A stretch of DNA of 64,000 nt from NCBI RefSeq assembly GCF_014636235.1, contig NZ_BMDZ01000006.1, positions 1-64,000 on the forward strand, in the 5' to 3' direction. Of this stretch, positions 8,551 to 16,568 are shown in pieces. The notes beneath the pieces are model-generated. The model worked only from the letters and a program-made list of their open reading frames with translations, had not been told where the DNA came from and made no database searches. Each line of letters begins with the position of its first letter. The first letter of the stretch is position 1. This DNA is from Tistrella bauzanensis. Its GTDB lineage: Bacteria; Pseudomonadota; Alphaproteobacteria; Tistrellales; Tistrellaceae. The translations under genes and the position numbers were made by a program.

Positions 8551-9741
8551 ATGGACCAGCCCGCCCTGGCAGTCACCGCCCTGGCAGTCACCGCCCTGGC
8601 ACCGACAGCCCCGGAACCGGCAGCCCCGGAACCGGCCCGCTGGGTGCGGTTCCATGGCCGGCGCCCGACCTTCCGGCGGCTGGTGATGCGCGGGGCGCTG
8701 CTCGAACTGCTGACCGCCGGCTTCTATCGGTTCTGGCTGGCCACCGATATCCGCCGGCATCTGTGGTCGCATACCCTGATCGATGGCGACCCGCTGGAAT
8801 ATGTCGGCCGGGCGCGCGAGCTGCTGATCGGCTTTCTGGTCGCCACCGCCATCCTGGTGCCGGTCTATCTGGCCTATTTCCTGATCGGGCTTGAGGCGAC
8901 ACGGCTGCAGGCCTTCGCCGGCCTGCCGCTGGTGCTTGTGCTGTATGTGTTCGCGGGCTTCGCCGCCTATCGGTCGCGGCGCTATCGGGTCACCCGCACG
9001 GTCTGGCGGGGCCTGCGCGCCTCGATGACCGGATCGGGGATCGGCTATGCGCTGCGGATGGTGGCCTGGGATCTGCTGGTGGTGATCAGCCTGGGGCTGG
9101 CGCTGCCATGGCGGCAGGCGGCGCTGGAACGCTATAAGATGCGCCACACCGCCTATGGCACGCTGGCGGGCGCCTTCGACGGCACCGGCGGCGCCCTGTT
9201 CCGGCGGGGCTGGCCCTTATGGCTGCTGGCAATCCCCGGCGTGCTGCTGATCATTCCCATCCCGTTCCTGGTGGCCGCTTTCCGCGCGATCCTGTGGCAG
9301 TGGTGGGTGTCGAACATCCGCTTCGGCGCGGTGCGCTTTCACAGCTATCTGGACCGCGACAGCCTGTTCGGCTGCTATTGGAAGGCCACCGGCTGGGCCG
9401 TGCTGCTGGCGGTGATGATGGGCCTGTGGCTCGGCGGTGTGCTGGGTATTGCCGCCGCGCTGGCGACGGCGCCGGTGCCGGGAGGCACGCCTGATTATGC
9501 CATGGCATTTCAGCACCCGCTGGTGGTGGCCGGCATCGCCATCGGCTATCTGCTGATGGTGCTGGGGTTGGGGGTGGTGATCCGGATCTATCTGACCCGC
9601 GATATCTGGGCGCGGATCGCCGAGACCACCGCCATCCATGGTCTGTCGGCCGCCGATGGCGTCACCGGCCAGGGCAGCGCCGCCGATGCGCTGGGCGAAG
9701 GCTTTGCCGGCGGGTTCGACCTCAATCTGGGCGGGATCTGA
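8551..9741 (+). CDS. DUF898 (YjgN-like) integral membrane protein
   Basis: A 396-residue polytopic inner-membrane protein of the DUF898/YjgN family; function unknown. Seen: the family pattern of an N-terminal RFHGRRPTFRRLVMRGALLELLTAGFYRFWLATDIRRHLW-type block around residues 32-70, then several hydrophobic helices (FLVATAILVPVYLAYFLIG, LPLVLVLYVFAGFAAY, LWLLAIPGVLLIIPIP, AVLLAVMMGLWLGGVLGIAA, VVAGIAIGYLLMVLGLG). The frame is open to 8491; ATG 8551 is preferred. Residues 5-29 are five Ala/Pro pentads encoded by a 15-bp array. The M48 protease gene starts in its stop codon (TGATG, 1-bp overlap), a pairing that suggests a shared envelope job. Confidence 0.85.
   Translation: MDQPALAVTALAVTALAPTAPEPAAPEPARWVRFHGRRPTFRRLVMRGALLELLTAGFYRFWLATDIRRHLWSHTLIDGDPLEYVGRARELLIGFLVATAILVPVYLAYFLIGLEATRLQAFAGLPLVLVLYVFAGFAAYRSRRYRVTRTVWRGLRASMTGSGIGYALRMVAWDLLVVISLGLALPWRQAALERYKMRHTAYGTLAGAFDGTGGALFRRGWPLWLLAIPGVLLIIPIPFLVAAFRAILWQWWVSNIRFGAVRFHSYLDRDSLFGCYWKATGWAVLLAVMMGLWLGGVLGIAAALATAPVPGGTPDYAMAFQHPLVVAGIAIGYLLMVLGLGVVIRIYLTRDIWARIAETTAIHGLSAADGVTGQGSAADALGEGFAGGFDLNLGGI
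8563..8637. repeat. 15-bp tandem array, five units, in the DUF898 gene
   Basis: Five contiguous 15-bp units: two identical gccctggcagtcacc (8563-8577, 8578-8592), a hybrid (8593-8607) and two near-identical gccccggaaccggcm (8608-8622, 8623-8637). They encode ALAVT, ALAVT, ALAPT, APEPA, APEPA, a cytoplasmic low-complexity tail ahead of the first membrane-associated block. Confidence 0.85.
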
Positions 9742-10904
9742 TGCCTCCCGACCAGGCGGATCGGCCGCCGGCGGTTTTCTACGACGGCGCCTCGAACCGC
9801 AGGCATCCGGTGCGGCTTGTCACGGGCCCCGATCTGGCGATGGAGGAAGACGGCGTCACCATCGCGCGCTGGGCGTATGGCGACATCCGGCGTGCCGACG
9901 GCGATGGCCGGCTGCGCCTGCGCTGCCTGTCGGGCCCGCCACTGGCCCGGCTGGAGATCGCCGACGAGGCCCTGGCGGCCAGCCTGCTCGCCCGCCTGCC
10001 GGCGTCGGGGCGCGACGCGGGTCGTGGCCATGGCCGCGCCCGCCAGATCGTCGGCTGGTCGCTGGCGGCCTGTGTGTCGATCCTGGCCCTTGTCCTCTAT
10101 GGCATCCCCTTCGCCGCCGGCCGGCTGGCGCCGCTGGTGCCGTTGAGCGTGGAACAGCGCCTGGGCGATGCCACCGACACACGGCTGCGCGCCATGCTCG
10201 GCGGCCGGGTCTGCACCCGCCCCGATGGCGCGGCGGCCCTGGCGCGGATGGTGGAGGCGCTCGGCACGGCCGGCGGCATCGCCCGCCCGGTCGAGGTGCT
10301 GGTGCTGTCATCGCCGGTCGCCAATGCGGTAACCCTGCCCGGCGGGCGGATCTATGTTTTCGACGGCCTGTTGCGCAAAGCGGAAACCCCGGATGAACTG
10401 GCCGGGCTGATCGCCCACGAGATGGGCCATGTCCACAATCGCGACGGCCTGCGCACGGTGATCCGGGCCGGCGGCACCTCGTTTCTGATCGGCCTGCTGT
10501 TCGGCGACGTCACCGGTGGCGCCGCGATCATCTTCGCGGCCAACGCCCTGCTCGATGCCGCGCAGTCGCGCGATGCCGAGCGCGTGGCCGATGATTTCGC
10601 CGCCGCCACCGTCACCGCCCTGGGGCGTCCGCCCGCCGCCTTCGGCGACTTGCTGGTGCGCATCACCGGCAGCGACAGCCGGGGGACGATCCTTGACAGC
10701 CACCCGGTCAGTGTCGAACGGCTCGACCGGCTGGCAGCGGCGCCCGGCACCGCCCAGACGCTGTCATCAGGACCGGCCCTTCTGGATGATGCCGGCTGGC
10801 AGGCCCTGCGGCAGATCTGCGCCGATGCCGCCACCGGCTCTCATCCTGGCCCCGATGGCCCCAAAGGCCCGGTCCGGCGGTCGGACAAGCAGAACCGGCC
10901 CTGA
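9741..10904 (+). CDS. M48 family (HtpX/BepA-like) metalloprotease
   Basis: A 387-residue membrane-anchored zinc metallopeptidase. Seen: an N-terminal region of about 95 residues; one clear transmembrane helix (IVGWSLAACVSILALVLYGIP, about 103-123); the zinc motif HEMGH at H226-H230 (LIAHEMGHVHNRDG); and the third ligand Glu in SRDAERVADDFAA. The segment NAVTLPGGRIYVFDGLL upstream of the motif is the usual M48 substrate-cleft strand. The active domain should face the periplasm. The start codon overlaps the DUF898 stop by one base, implying coupled translation. M48 enzymes of this kind take part in envelope protein quality control. The specific substrate is unknown. Confidence 0.9.
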   Translation: MPPDQADRPPAVFYDGASNRRHPVRLVTGPDLAMEEDGVTIARWAYGDIRRADGDGRLRLRCLSGPPLARLEIADEALAASLLARLPASGRDAGRGHGRARQIVGWSLAACVSILALVLYGIPFAAGRLAPLVPLSVEQRLGDATDTRLRAMLGGRVCTRPDGAAALARMVEALGTAGGIARPVEVLVLSSPVANAVTLPGGRIYVFDGLLRKAETPDELAGLIAHEMGHVHNRDGLRTVIRAGGTSFLIGLLFGDVTGGAAIIFAANALLDAAQSRDAERVADDFAAATVTALGRPPAAFGDLLVRITGSDSRGTILDSHPVSVERLDRLAAAPGTAQTLSSGPALLDDAGWQALRQICADAATGSHPGPDGPKGPVRRSDKQNRP

Positions 10905-11307
10905 GGCGGCGGCCACCGGATCGTCGCAGCCGGGATGCGATCGCTTTTGGTTTGTATTCACCAATCTCATCAACCCAGAATAATGTTGAAGATTCCGCGG
11001 GGCGGGAGATACTTGGGAAGACATAACCCTGACGTTTCAGATCCGTGCCCGCGTCGCCCCCAGCGTGCCGGATCCACCCACTCCATGCATGACCGGGCAC
11101 CCCGGCGCCGCCTGCCCCCGCGCCACAGCCGGCGACGCTTTGCACCGTCGTTTTGACGCGACGGCAATGGCGTCGAGACTCCGTCGAAAAATGCAACCAT
11201 AGGTAATTTGTTCATCAGGACGACTCTCCGATGAGGACATTCTGCGCAGCACTGTGGGGCAGGCGACCCTGTGTCGGCCGTGACGGCCGATGACAGAGGG
11301 AGAGGCC
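10905..11307. other. Intergenic region upstream of the biosynthetic cluster
   Basis: 403 bp without a supported gene between the protease and the first cluster gene. It contains a patch of lower GC (10950-10990) and an imperfect inverted repeat with cgacgg/ccgtcg arms near 11158-11194. The cluster promoter probably lies here, but no -35/-10 pair is convincing. A GAGGGAGAGG at 11296-11305 precedes the ATG at 11308. Confidence 0.45.
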
Positions 11308-12099
11308 ATGTCGCCCATACCCGCATCCTGCACGGCCGCGCCATCGCGGATCGTGCTGGTCACCGGTGCCAGCAAGGGCATCGGTCGCGGCGCGGCCCTG
11401 CATTTTCTGGGCGCGGGCGACATCGTTCATGGCTGCACGCGCGGTGATGCCGGCATCGATCATGCCGCCTATCACCATCATACGCTGGATGTGGCCGACG
11501 AGGCGGCGGTGAAGGCGATGTGCGGCCGCATCCGCCGCACCCATGGCCGGATCGACGTGCTGGTCAACGCCGCCGGTATCGCATCGATGAACCATGCCCT
11601 GCTGACCCCGGCGGCGACGCTGGACGCCATGCTGCGCACCAATGTCGTCGGCAGCTTCGTCTGCGCGCGGGAAGCCGCCCGCCTGATGCGGCCCGAGGCG
11701 CGACGGAAGGATGCACAAGACGACATCGATGCCGCCGATACCGGATCGCCGCCAGCCGGTGGCCGGATCATCAATCTGACCAGCGTCGCCGTGCCGCTGC
11801 GGCTGGCGGGTGCCGCCGCCTATGCCGCGTCGAAGGCCGCGGTCGAAAGCCTGACCGGCACCCTGGCCCGCGAACTGGCGCCGCAGGGCATCACCGTCAA
11901 TGCCGTCGGTCCGGGGCCGGTGCGCACCCGCCTGACCCGCACCGTGCCGGCCGAGACCATCGACCGGCTGCTTGCGGCCCAGGCGGTGCCGCGTCTGGCC
12001 GCCATGGACGAGGTGGTGCGGGTGATCGATTTCCTGGCCGCACCGGGGGCCGCCATGGTGACCGGCCAGGTCATCTATCTGGGAGGGGTGTTCGCATGA
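11308..12099 (+). CDS. Short-chain dehydrogenase/reductase, first gene of the cluster
   Basis: A 263-residue classical SDR, FabG-like. Seen: the NAD(P) motif VTGASKGIGRG near residue 17, the NAG motif (VLVNAAGIAS), the active-site Ser in IINLTSVAV and the YAASK catalytic motif (AAYAASKAAVESLTGTLA), ending with the family tail TGQVIYLGGVF. Classical SDRs of this length reduce 3-oxo or oxidise 3-hydroxy acyl groups, often on a carrier protein. The chosen ATG follows a purine-rich GAGGGAGAGG; an in-frame ATG at 11290 is also possible. The next gene overlaps by 4 bp (ATGA). In this cluster it most likely processes an acyl group carried by the ACP at 20.6 kb, which is inference. Confidence 0.88.
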   Translation: MSPIPASCTAAPSRIVLVTGASKGIGRGAALHFLGAGDIVHGCTRGDAGIDHAAYHHHTLDVADEAAVKAMCGRIRRTHGRIDVLVNAAGIASMNHALLTPAATLDAMLRTNVVGSFVCAREAARLMRPEARRKDAQDDIDAADTGSPPAGGRIINLTSVAVPLRLAGAAAYAASKAAVESLTGTLARELAPQGITVNAVGPGPVRTRLTRTVPAETIDRLLAAQAVPRLAAMDEVVRVIDFLAAPGAAMVTGQVIYLGGVFA

Positions 12100-13475
12100 C
12101 TGACGCCGCCGATCGCTTCCTGGACCGGTTGCGCGCGCTGGGACCGCGCGTGGCGCTGATCGATGCCGCGACCGGTATCGAGACCAGCTTCGCCGATCTG
12201 GCCGACGCCGCCGATCAAGCCCGCCACAAGCTTGCCGCCGCCGGCATCGGCCCCGGTGCCGTGGCGAAGCTGGATGGCGAGGCGGCGGCCGGCACGCTGG
12301 CCCTGCTGCTGGCCCTGCAAAGCCTGGGGGCGGTGACGGCGCTCGATACCTCGACCGTGGCGGCGGAACGAGCCGACAAGGCGGCACTGGCCGGCGCAGG
12401 CTGGCGGCTGGCGCCGGAAGACAGGCACCAGCCGCAGGCGCTGCCGCCATCCGGCGAGGCCCCGGCGCCGCTGGTGGCGGCGCTTGCGGCCAGCGGTCGT
12501 GCCGGGCTGATCCTGTTCAGCAGCGGCACCACCGGCCGGCCGAAGGCGATGCTCCACGATCTGGACCGGCTGACCGACAGCTATATCGCCGGCGATCCGC
12601 GCGCCAAATCGGTGCGGCTGCTGCTGTTCCTGATGTTCGACCATATCGGCGGCATCAACACCATCTTCGCAAGTCTCGCCCAGGGCACCACGCTGGTTCT
12701 GCCCGCTGCCCGCACGCCCGACGGTGTCGCGGCCGCGATCGCCGCCCACCGGGTCGGCGTGCTGCCGGCCTCGCCCACCTTCCTGAACCTGATGCTGATG
12801 AGCGGGGTTGCCGCACGCCACGATCTGTCATGCCTGCGGATGATCACCTATGGCACCGAACCGATGCCCGACGGGTTGCTGGCCTTGCTGCGCGGCCGGC
12901 TGCCACGGGCGCGGCTGCTACAGACCTTCGGCACCTCCGAGACCGGCATCGTGTCCACCGTCAGCAAGGCATCCGACAGCCTGCTGATGCGCTTCGACGA
13001 TGACGCGGTCGAACACCGGGTGGTGGATGGCGAATTGTGGCTGCGCAGCCGGCGGCGGATCCTGGGCTATCTGAACCACAGCATGGAGGCCTTCACCGAT
13101 GACGGCTGGTTCCGCACCGGCGATCTGGTGGAGGAGGCCGGCGACGGCTTCCTGAAGGTGAAGGGCCGCGCCAAGGAGATCATCAATGTCGGCGGCGAGA
13201 AGGTGTTTCCGGCCGAGGTGGAAGGCGTGCTGATGGCATCGGGTCTGGTGGCCGACTGCAAGGTCTTCGGCCAGCCCAACGCCATCACCGGCCAGAGCGT
13301 CTGGGCCGAGGTCGTGCCGGCCGGCAATGATGGCGGCCCCGATCTGGTCAAGGCGGTCAAGGCCCATGCCCGCAGCCGTCTGGACGCGTTCAAGGTGCCG
13401 GTGCGGGTGAAGGTGGTCACCGACATTCCCTATTCGGCCCGGTTCAAGAAGCTGATCGCGCGGGAGGCGTCATGA
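12096..13475 (+). CDS. Acyl-activating AMP-forming ligase
   Basis: A 459-residue ANL-superfamily enzyme that adenylates a carboxylic acid and transfers it to CoA or a carrier-protein thiol. Seen: the P-loop-like LILFSSGTTGRPKAM, FGTSETGIVS, WFRTGDLVEE, the hinge/A8 segment KGRAKEIINVGGEKVFPAEVE, and the catalytic C-terminal Lys in YSARFKKLIARE. It is shorter than most fatty acyl ligases because the N-terminal domain is reduced. Start ATG 12096 overlaps the SDR stop, and its own stop overlaps the next start. With a CmlS-like halogenase in the same operon it occupies the place of CmlK in chloramphenicol loci. Its substrate could be a short carboxylic acid, but sequence alone does not say. Confidence 0.85.
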   Translation: MTDAADRFLDRLRALGPRVALIDAATGIETSFADLADAADQARHKLAAAGIGPGAVAKLDGEAAAGTLALLLALQSLGAVTALDTSTVAAERADKAALAGAGWRLAPEDRHQPQALPPSGEAPAPLVAALAASGRAGLILFSSGTTGRPKAMLHDLDRLTDSYIAGDPRAKSVRLLLFLMFDHIGGINTIFASLAQGTTLVLPAARTPDGVAAAIAAHRVGVLPASPTFLNLMLMSGVAARHDLSCLRMITYGTEPMPDGLLALLRGRLPRARLLQTFGTSETGIVSTVSKASDSLLMRFDDDAVEHRVVDGELWLRSRRRILGYLNHSMEAFTDDGWFRTGDLVEEAGDGFLKVKGRAKEIINVGGEKVFPAEVEGVLMASGLVADCKVFGQPNAITGQSVWAEVVPAGNDGGPDLVKAVKAHARSRLDAFKVPVRVKVVTDIPYSARFKKLIAREAS

Positions 13476-14161
13476 CCGATCTGGTGATCTTCGGGTCGGG
13501 CGGCTTCGCCCAGGAGGTCGCGGCCTATGCCGCCGATGCCGGCTTCCGGTTGCGTGGCTTCCTCGACGTCTCGGACCAGGCATGGCGGAGCCATGGCGCG
13601 CCCGAGCCGGGCTGGCTGGGCCGCGAGGAGGACTATCGCCCCGACGGCACCGAACTCTTCGCGCTGGGCATCGCCGACACCGCCATCCGCGCGCGGCTGA
13701 TCGCCCGCTGGTTCGAGGCTCCAGACAGTGACGGCGGCGGCGGCTGGCCGGCGGCAACCATCATCCACCCCACCGCCACCATCATGCCGGGCGCCACGAT
13801 CGGCGCCGGATCGGTGATGGGGCCGCGGTCGCATGTCGGCGTCAAGGCGCGGCCCGGCCGGTTCACCGTGATGAATTACGGCTGCTCCTTCGGTCATGAC
13901 GGCGTGTCGGGCTGCAACAACGTGCTGGCATCGGGCGTGCATCTGGCGGGCTATGTGACGCTCGGCGCCGATAATTTCTTCGGCATAAGCGCCTCGGTCC
14001 AGCCACGCCTGACGCTGGGTGACCGTAACCGTATCCAGGCCGGCGTGTCGGTGGCCTCCGATGTCGGCTCCGGCGCCTTCGTGTTCCGCAAGGACCAGCC
14101 GAAGACCGCCTTTCTGTTCACCGCCCCCATCCTCGCCGCCGATACCGCCGGCGAGGGCTGA
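13472..14161 (+). CDS. NeuD-like acyltransferase (left-handed beta-helix)
   Basis: A 229-residue protein of the NeuD/sialic-acid O-acetyltransferase family: an N-terminal Rossmann-like domain (LVIFGSGGFAQEVAAYAADAG) and a C-terminal hexapeptide left-handed beta-helix from about residue 90 (IIHPTATIMPGATIGAGSVM, then GCNNVLASGVHLAGYVTLG). The family transfers acetyl or other acyl groups from acyl-CoA to sugar amino or hydroxyl groups. It starts 4 bp inside the ligase gene. The usual tail with a long hexapeptide run is short here, and the inner strand FTVMNYGCSFGHDGVSGCNN replaces the common acetylation His context with GHD. In this cluster it may O- or N-acylate the serine-derived product, which is speculation. 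Confidence 0.8.
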   Translation: MTDLVIFGSGGFAQEVAAYAADAGFRLRGFLDVSDQAWRSHGAPEPGWLGREEDYRPDGTELFALGIADTAIRARLIARWFEAPDSDGGGGWPAATIIHPTATIMPGATIGAGSVMGPRSHVGVKARPGRFTVMNYGCSFGHDGVSGCNNVLASGVHLAGYVTLGADNFFGISASVQPRLTLGDRNRIQAGVSVASDVGSGAFVFRKDQPKTAFLFTAPILAADTAGEG

Positions 14162-14195
14162 TCCCGCAACCCGTCGATCGAGGTCCATGCGCCCC

Positions 14196-15926
14196 ATGTC
14201 CGATCCCGTCCTGATCATCGGTGCCGGCCCGGCCGGCTGTGTTGCCGCCCTGACCCTGCGCCGCCGCGGCCGCGACGTCATCCTGCTGGAGCGGGCATCG
14301 GAGCCCGCCTACAAGATCGGCGAATCGCTGCTGCCCGGCACCCTGTCGCTGCTCGACCGGCTCGGGCTGATGGACCGCATCAACGAACGCGGCTTCGTCT
14401 CCAAACCCTCCGCCACCTTCGTCTGGGGCATGGGGCAGGCGCCGTGGACCTTCTCCTTCGCCACCCCGCGTCCCGAGCCCTGGATCTATGACCATGCCAT
14501 CCAGGTCTATCGGCAGGAATTCGACGGCCTGCTGCTGGATGCCGCCCGCGATGCCGGGGTGGATGTGCGCATGGGCCACGCCGTCACCACCATCGATTAC
14601 GACCACAGCGACGGCGTGCTGGTGCGGGCCCGCACGGTGGAGGGCGATCACGAGGTCGTGCTGCCCGGCAGCTATGTGGTCGATGCCACCGGTCAGAACG
14701 GGTTGATCGCGCGGGAACTGAACCTGCGCCGCTATGACGAATTCTATCGCTCGCTGGCGGTGTGGAACTATTACCCGGCGATCCGCAAATTCACCGGCGA
14801 CCTGGACGGCACCACCTTCTCGATCACCTTCGAGAAGGGCTGGGTGTGGATGATCCCGCTGAAGGACGGCACTTATTCGGTGGGCGCCGTGGTCGATGTC
14901 GACAATGCCGGCGACATCCACGAAACCGGCCGGCAGGCGTTTCTGGACCAGTGCCTGCGATCGGCGCCCGAGGTCGCGAGCATCGTCGATCTGGACGATC
15001 CCCGCGCCGAGCCGCGGATCATCCGCGAATGGTCGTACAATGCCGAGAAGATGTCGGTCGGCCGCGCTTTCCTTGCCGGCGACAGCGCCTGCTTCACCGA
15101 TCCGCTGTTCTCGCAAGGGGTGCATCTGGCCACCCAGTCGGGCGTCTATGCCGGCGCCGCGATCGACTTCCTGCTCGACAATCCCGACCGCGCCGACGAC
15201 ATCCACGCCTGGTACGATGCCGCCTATCGCGAGAGCTATTCGCAGTATCACGAGTTTCTGGCCTCGTTCTACAGCTATGCGTCCGAGGTGATGCCGGCCT
15301 CGACCTTCTGGTCGAAGCGACGGGTGCAGGGGCTGGGCGACAAGCGGTTCAGCGACAAGGCCTGGTTTGCCCGCATGACCGGTCAGGCCGCCGCCGAGAC
15401 CGCCGGCGAGGATGAATTGCTGCGCGATTTCGTCAACCGCTCGGGCAACATGATCAGCCTGGGCCAGCATCTGCGCACCGAATTGACCGATGACTTCACG
15501 GAAGAGGAACTGGCCGCCAAGCGCGTGCAGTGGATCGGCAAGTTGACCCGCAGCCTGAACCGCATCGACCGGTTCGAATGGACCGGCGGCGAGGTCTCGC
15601 TGGTGCCGACCTTCAAGGTCGACCCGCTGAGCTTCCAACTGGTCGAACGCCAGCTCGTGGCCGACGACACCGGGCGGCGGATGGTGAAATACCCGATGAC
15701 CGATGCCCATCGTGCGGTGCTGGCCGGCCTGAAGACGGAGCGGGTTGGCTATCGCGATCTGGTCAAGCGGCTGAAGCAGGCCGATGACGGCCCCGATCTG
15801 TCGTCGCAGATGATCATCCGGCTGATCGAGGCCGGGATGCTGAAAGGCTATGACCGCAGCGATGCGCCGGTCCAGGTCCAGCACCGTCTGCGCTTCGACG
15901 GCGTCGGTGCGGAATACGAGGTCTGA
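14196..15926 (+). CDS. CmlS-type flavin-dependent halogenase
   Basis: A 576-residue FAD enzyme predicted to chlorinate or brominate an aliphatic acyl substrate using FADH2, oxygen and halide. Seen: dinucleotide motif GAGPAGCVAALTLRRRG (10-26), KIGESLLP (40-47), the putative catalytic Lys K71 in SKPSATFVWG, the flavin-halogenase signature GWVWMIP (216-222) and the second halogenase signature FTDPLFSQG (301-309, FxxPxxSxG). The long C-terminal domain and the ending VGAEYEV match the CmlS subgroup of chloramphenicol biosynthesis as I recall it, not the tryptophan halogenases. CmlS links FAD covalently through Asp277; the aligned residue here appears to be E279 (REWSY). ATG 14187 is an alternative start. 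No flavin reductase gene is adjacent. Confidence 0.88.
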   Translation: MSDPVLIIGAGPAGCVAALTLRRRGRDVILLERASEPAYKIGESLLPGTLSLLDRLGLMDRINERGFVSKPSATFVWGMGQAPWTFSFATPRPEPWIYDHAIQVYRQEFDGLLLDAARDAGVDVRMGHAVTTIDYDHSDGVLVRARTVEGDHEVVLPGSYVVDATGQNGLIARELNLRRYDEFYRSLAVWNYYPAIRKFTGDLDGTTFSITFEKGWVWMIPLKDGTYSVGAVVDVDNAGDIHETGRQAFLDQCLRSAPEVASIVDLDDPRAEPRIIREWSYNAEKMSVGRAFLAGDSACFTDPLFSQGVHLATQSGVYAGAAIDFLLDNPDRADDIHAWYDAAYRESYSQYHEFLASFYSYASEVMPASTFWSKRRVQGLGDKRFSDKAWFARMTGQAAAETAGEDELLRDFVNRSGNMISLGQHLRTELTDDFTEEELAAKRVQWIGKLTRSLNRIDRFEWTGGEVSLVPTFKVDPLSFQLVERQLVADDTGRRMVKYPMTDAHRAVLAGLKTERVGYRDLVKRLKQADDGPDLSSQMIIRLIEAGMLKGYDRSDAPVQVQHRLRFDGVGAEYEV

Positions 15927-15930
15927 TGCC

Positions 15931-16503
15931 ATGCCCGTGACCGATGCAGATGCCGTGCCGCGCCGGACCGTGGTGATCGTGCCGGGGCTTGGCGGGTCCG
16001 GCCCCAACCACTGGCAGAGCCTGTGGGGCGCGGAAAACCCCGGCTGGCGGTGGGTCCGGCAACGCGACTGGGACCACCCGGTCGCCGATGAATGGCTGGC
16101 GTCATTGGAAGAGGCGGTGGCGTTGGCGCCGTCGCCGGTGGTGCTGGTGGCGCACAGCCTGGCCTGCGCCATGGTGGTGCGCTGGGCGGAGACATCCGCC
16201 CGCGCCGGCAGGATCGCCGCCGCCCTTCTGGTCTCGCCGGCGGATGTCGACAGCCCCGACCACACCCCTGACGAGGCCAGGGTCTTTGCCCCTGTGGGCA
16301 TGGGCCGGCTGCCCTTCCCCACCCTGGTGGTGGCCAGCACCGATGATCCGTTCGTGGCACCGGAACGCGCCCGCGCCTTCGCGGCCGCCTGGGGCGCCGA
16401 TCTGGTCGAGATCCGCGACGCCGGACACATCAATGCCGACAGCGGCTTCGGGGTCTGGCCGCTGGGCCAGGATCTGCTGCGTGAACTGATCGAGGACGGC
16501 TGA
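15931..16503 (+). CDS. RBBP9/YdeN-family serine hydrolase
   Basis: A compact (190 aa) alpha/beta hydrolase. Seen: VIVPGLGGSGPNHWQSLW near the N-terminus, the nucleophile elbow VLVAHSLACAMV (Ser in HSLA), an Asp in VVASTDDPFV and the C-terminal His in IRDAGHINADSGFG: the triad pattern of the RBBP9/YdeN family. It begins 5 bp after the halogenase stop and sits just upstream of the NRPS, so it is part of the cluster operon. It could act as a type II editing thioesterase or as a tailoring hydrolase; nothing in the sequence decides. No signal peptide is present. Confidence 0.82.
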   Translation: MPVTDADAVPRRTVVIVPGLGGSGPNHWQSLWGAENPGWRWVRQRDWDHPVADEWLASLEEAVALAPSPVVLVAHSLACAMVVRWAETSARAGRIAAALLVSPADVDSPDHTPDEARVFAPVGMGRLPFPTLVVASTDDPFVAPERARAFAAAWGADLVEIRDAGHINADSGFGVWPLGQDLLRELIEDG

Positions 16504-16568
16504 CATCCGGCCCTTGTCGACGCTCCCCCGCAACCGGCCCAAGACCTGCCGTGTCCAGGAGGCCCGCA

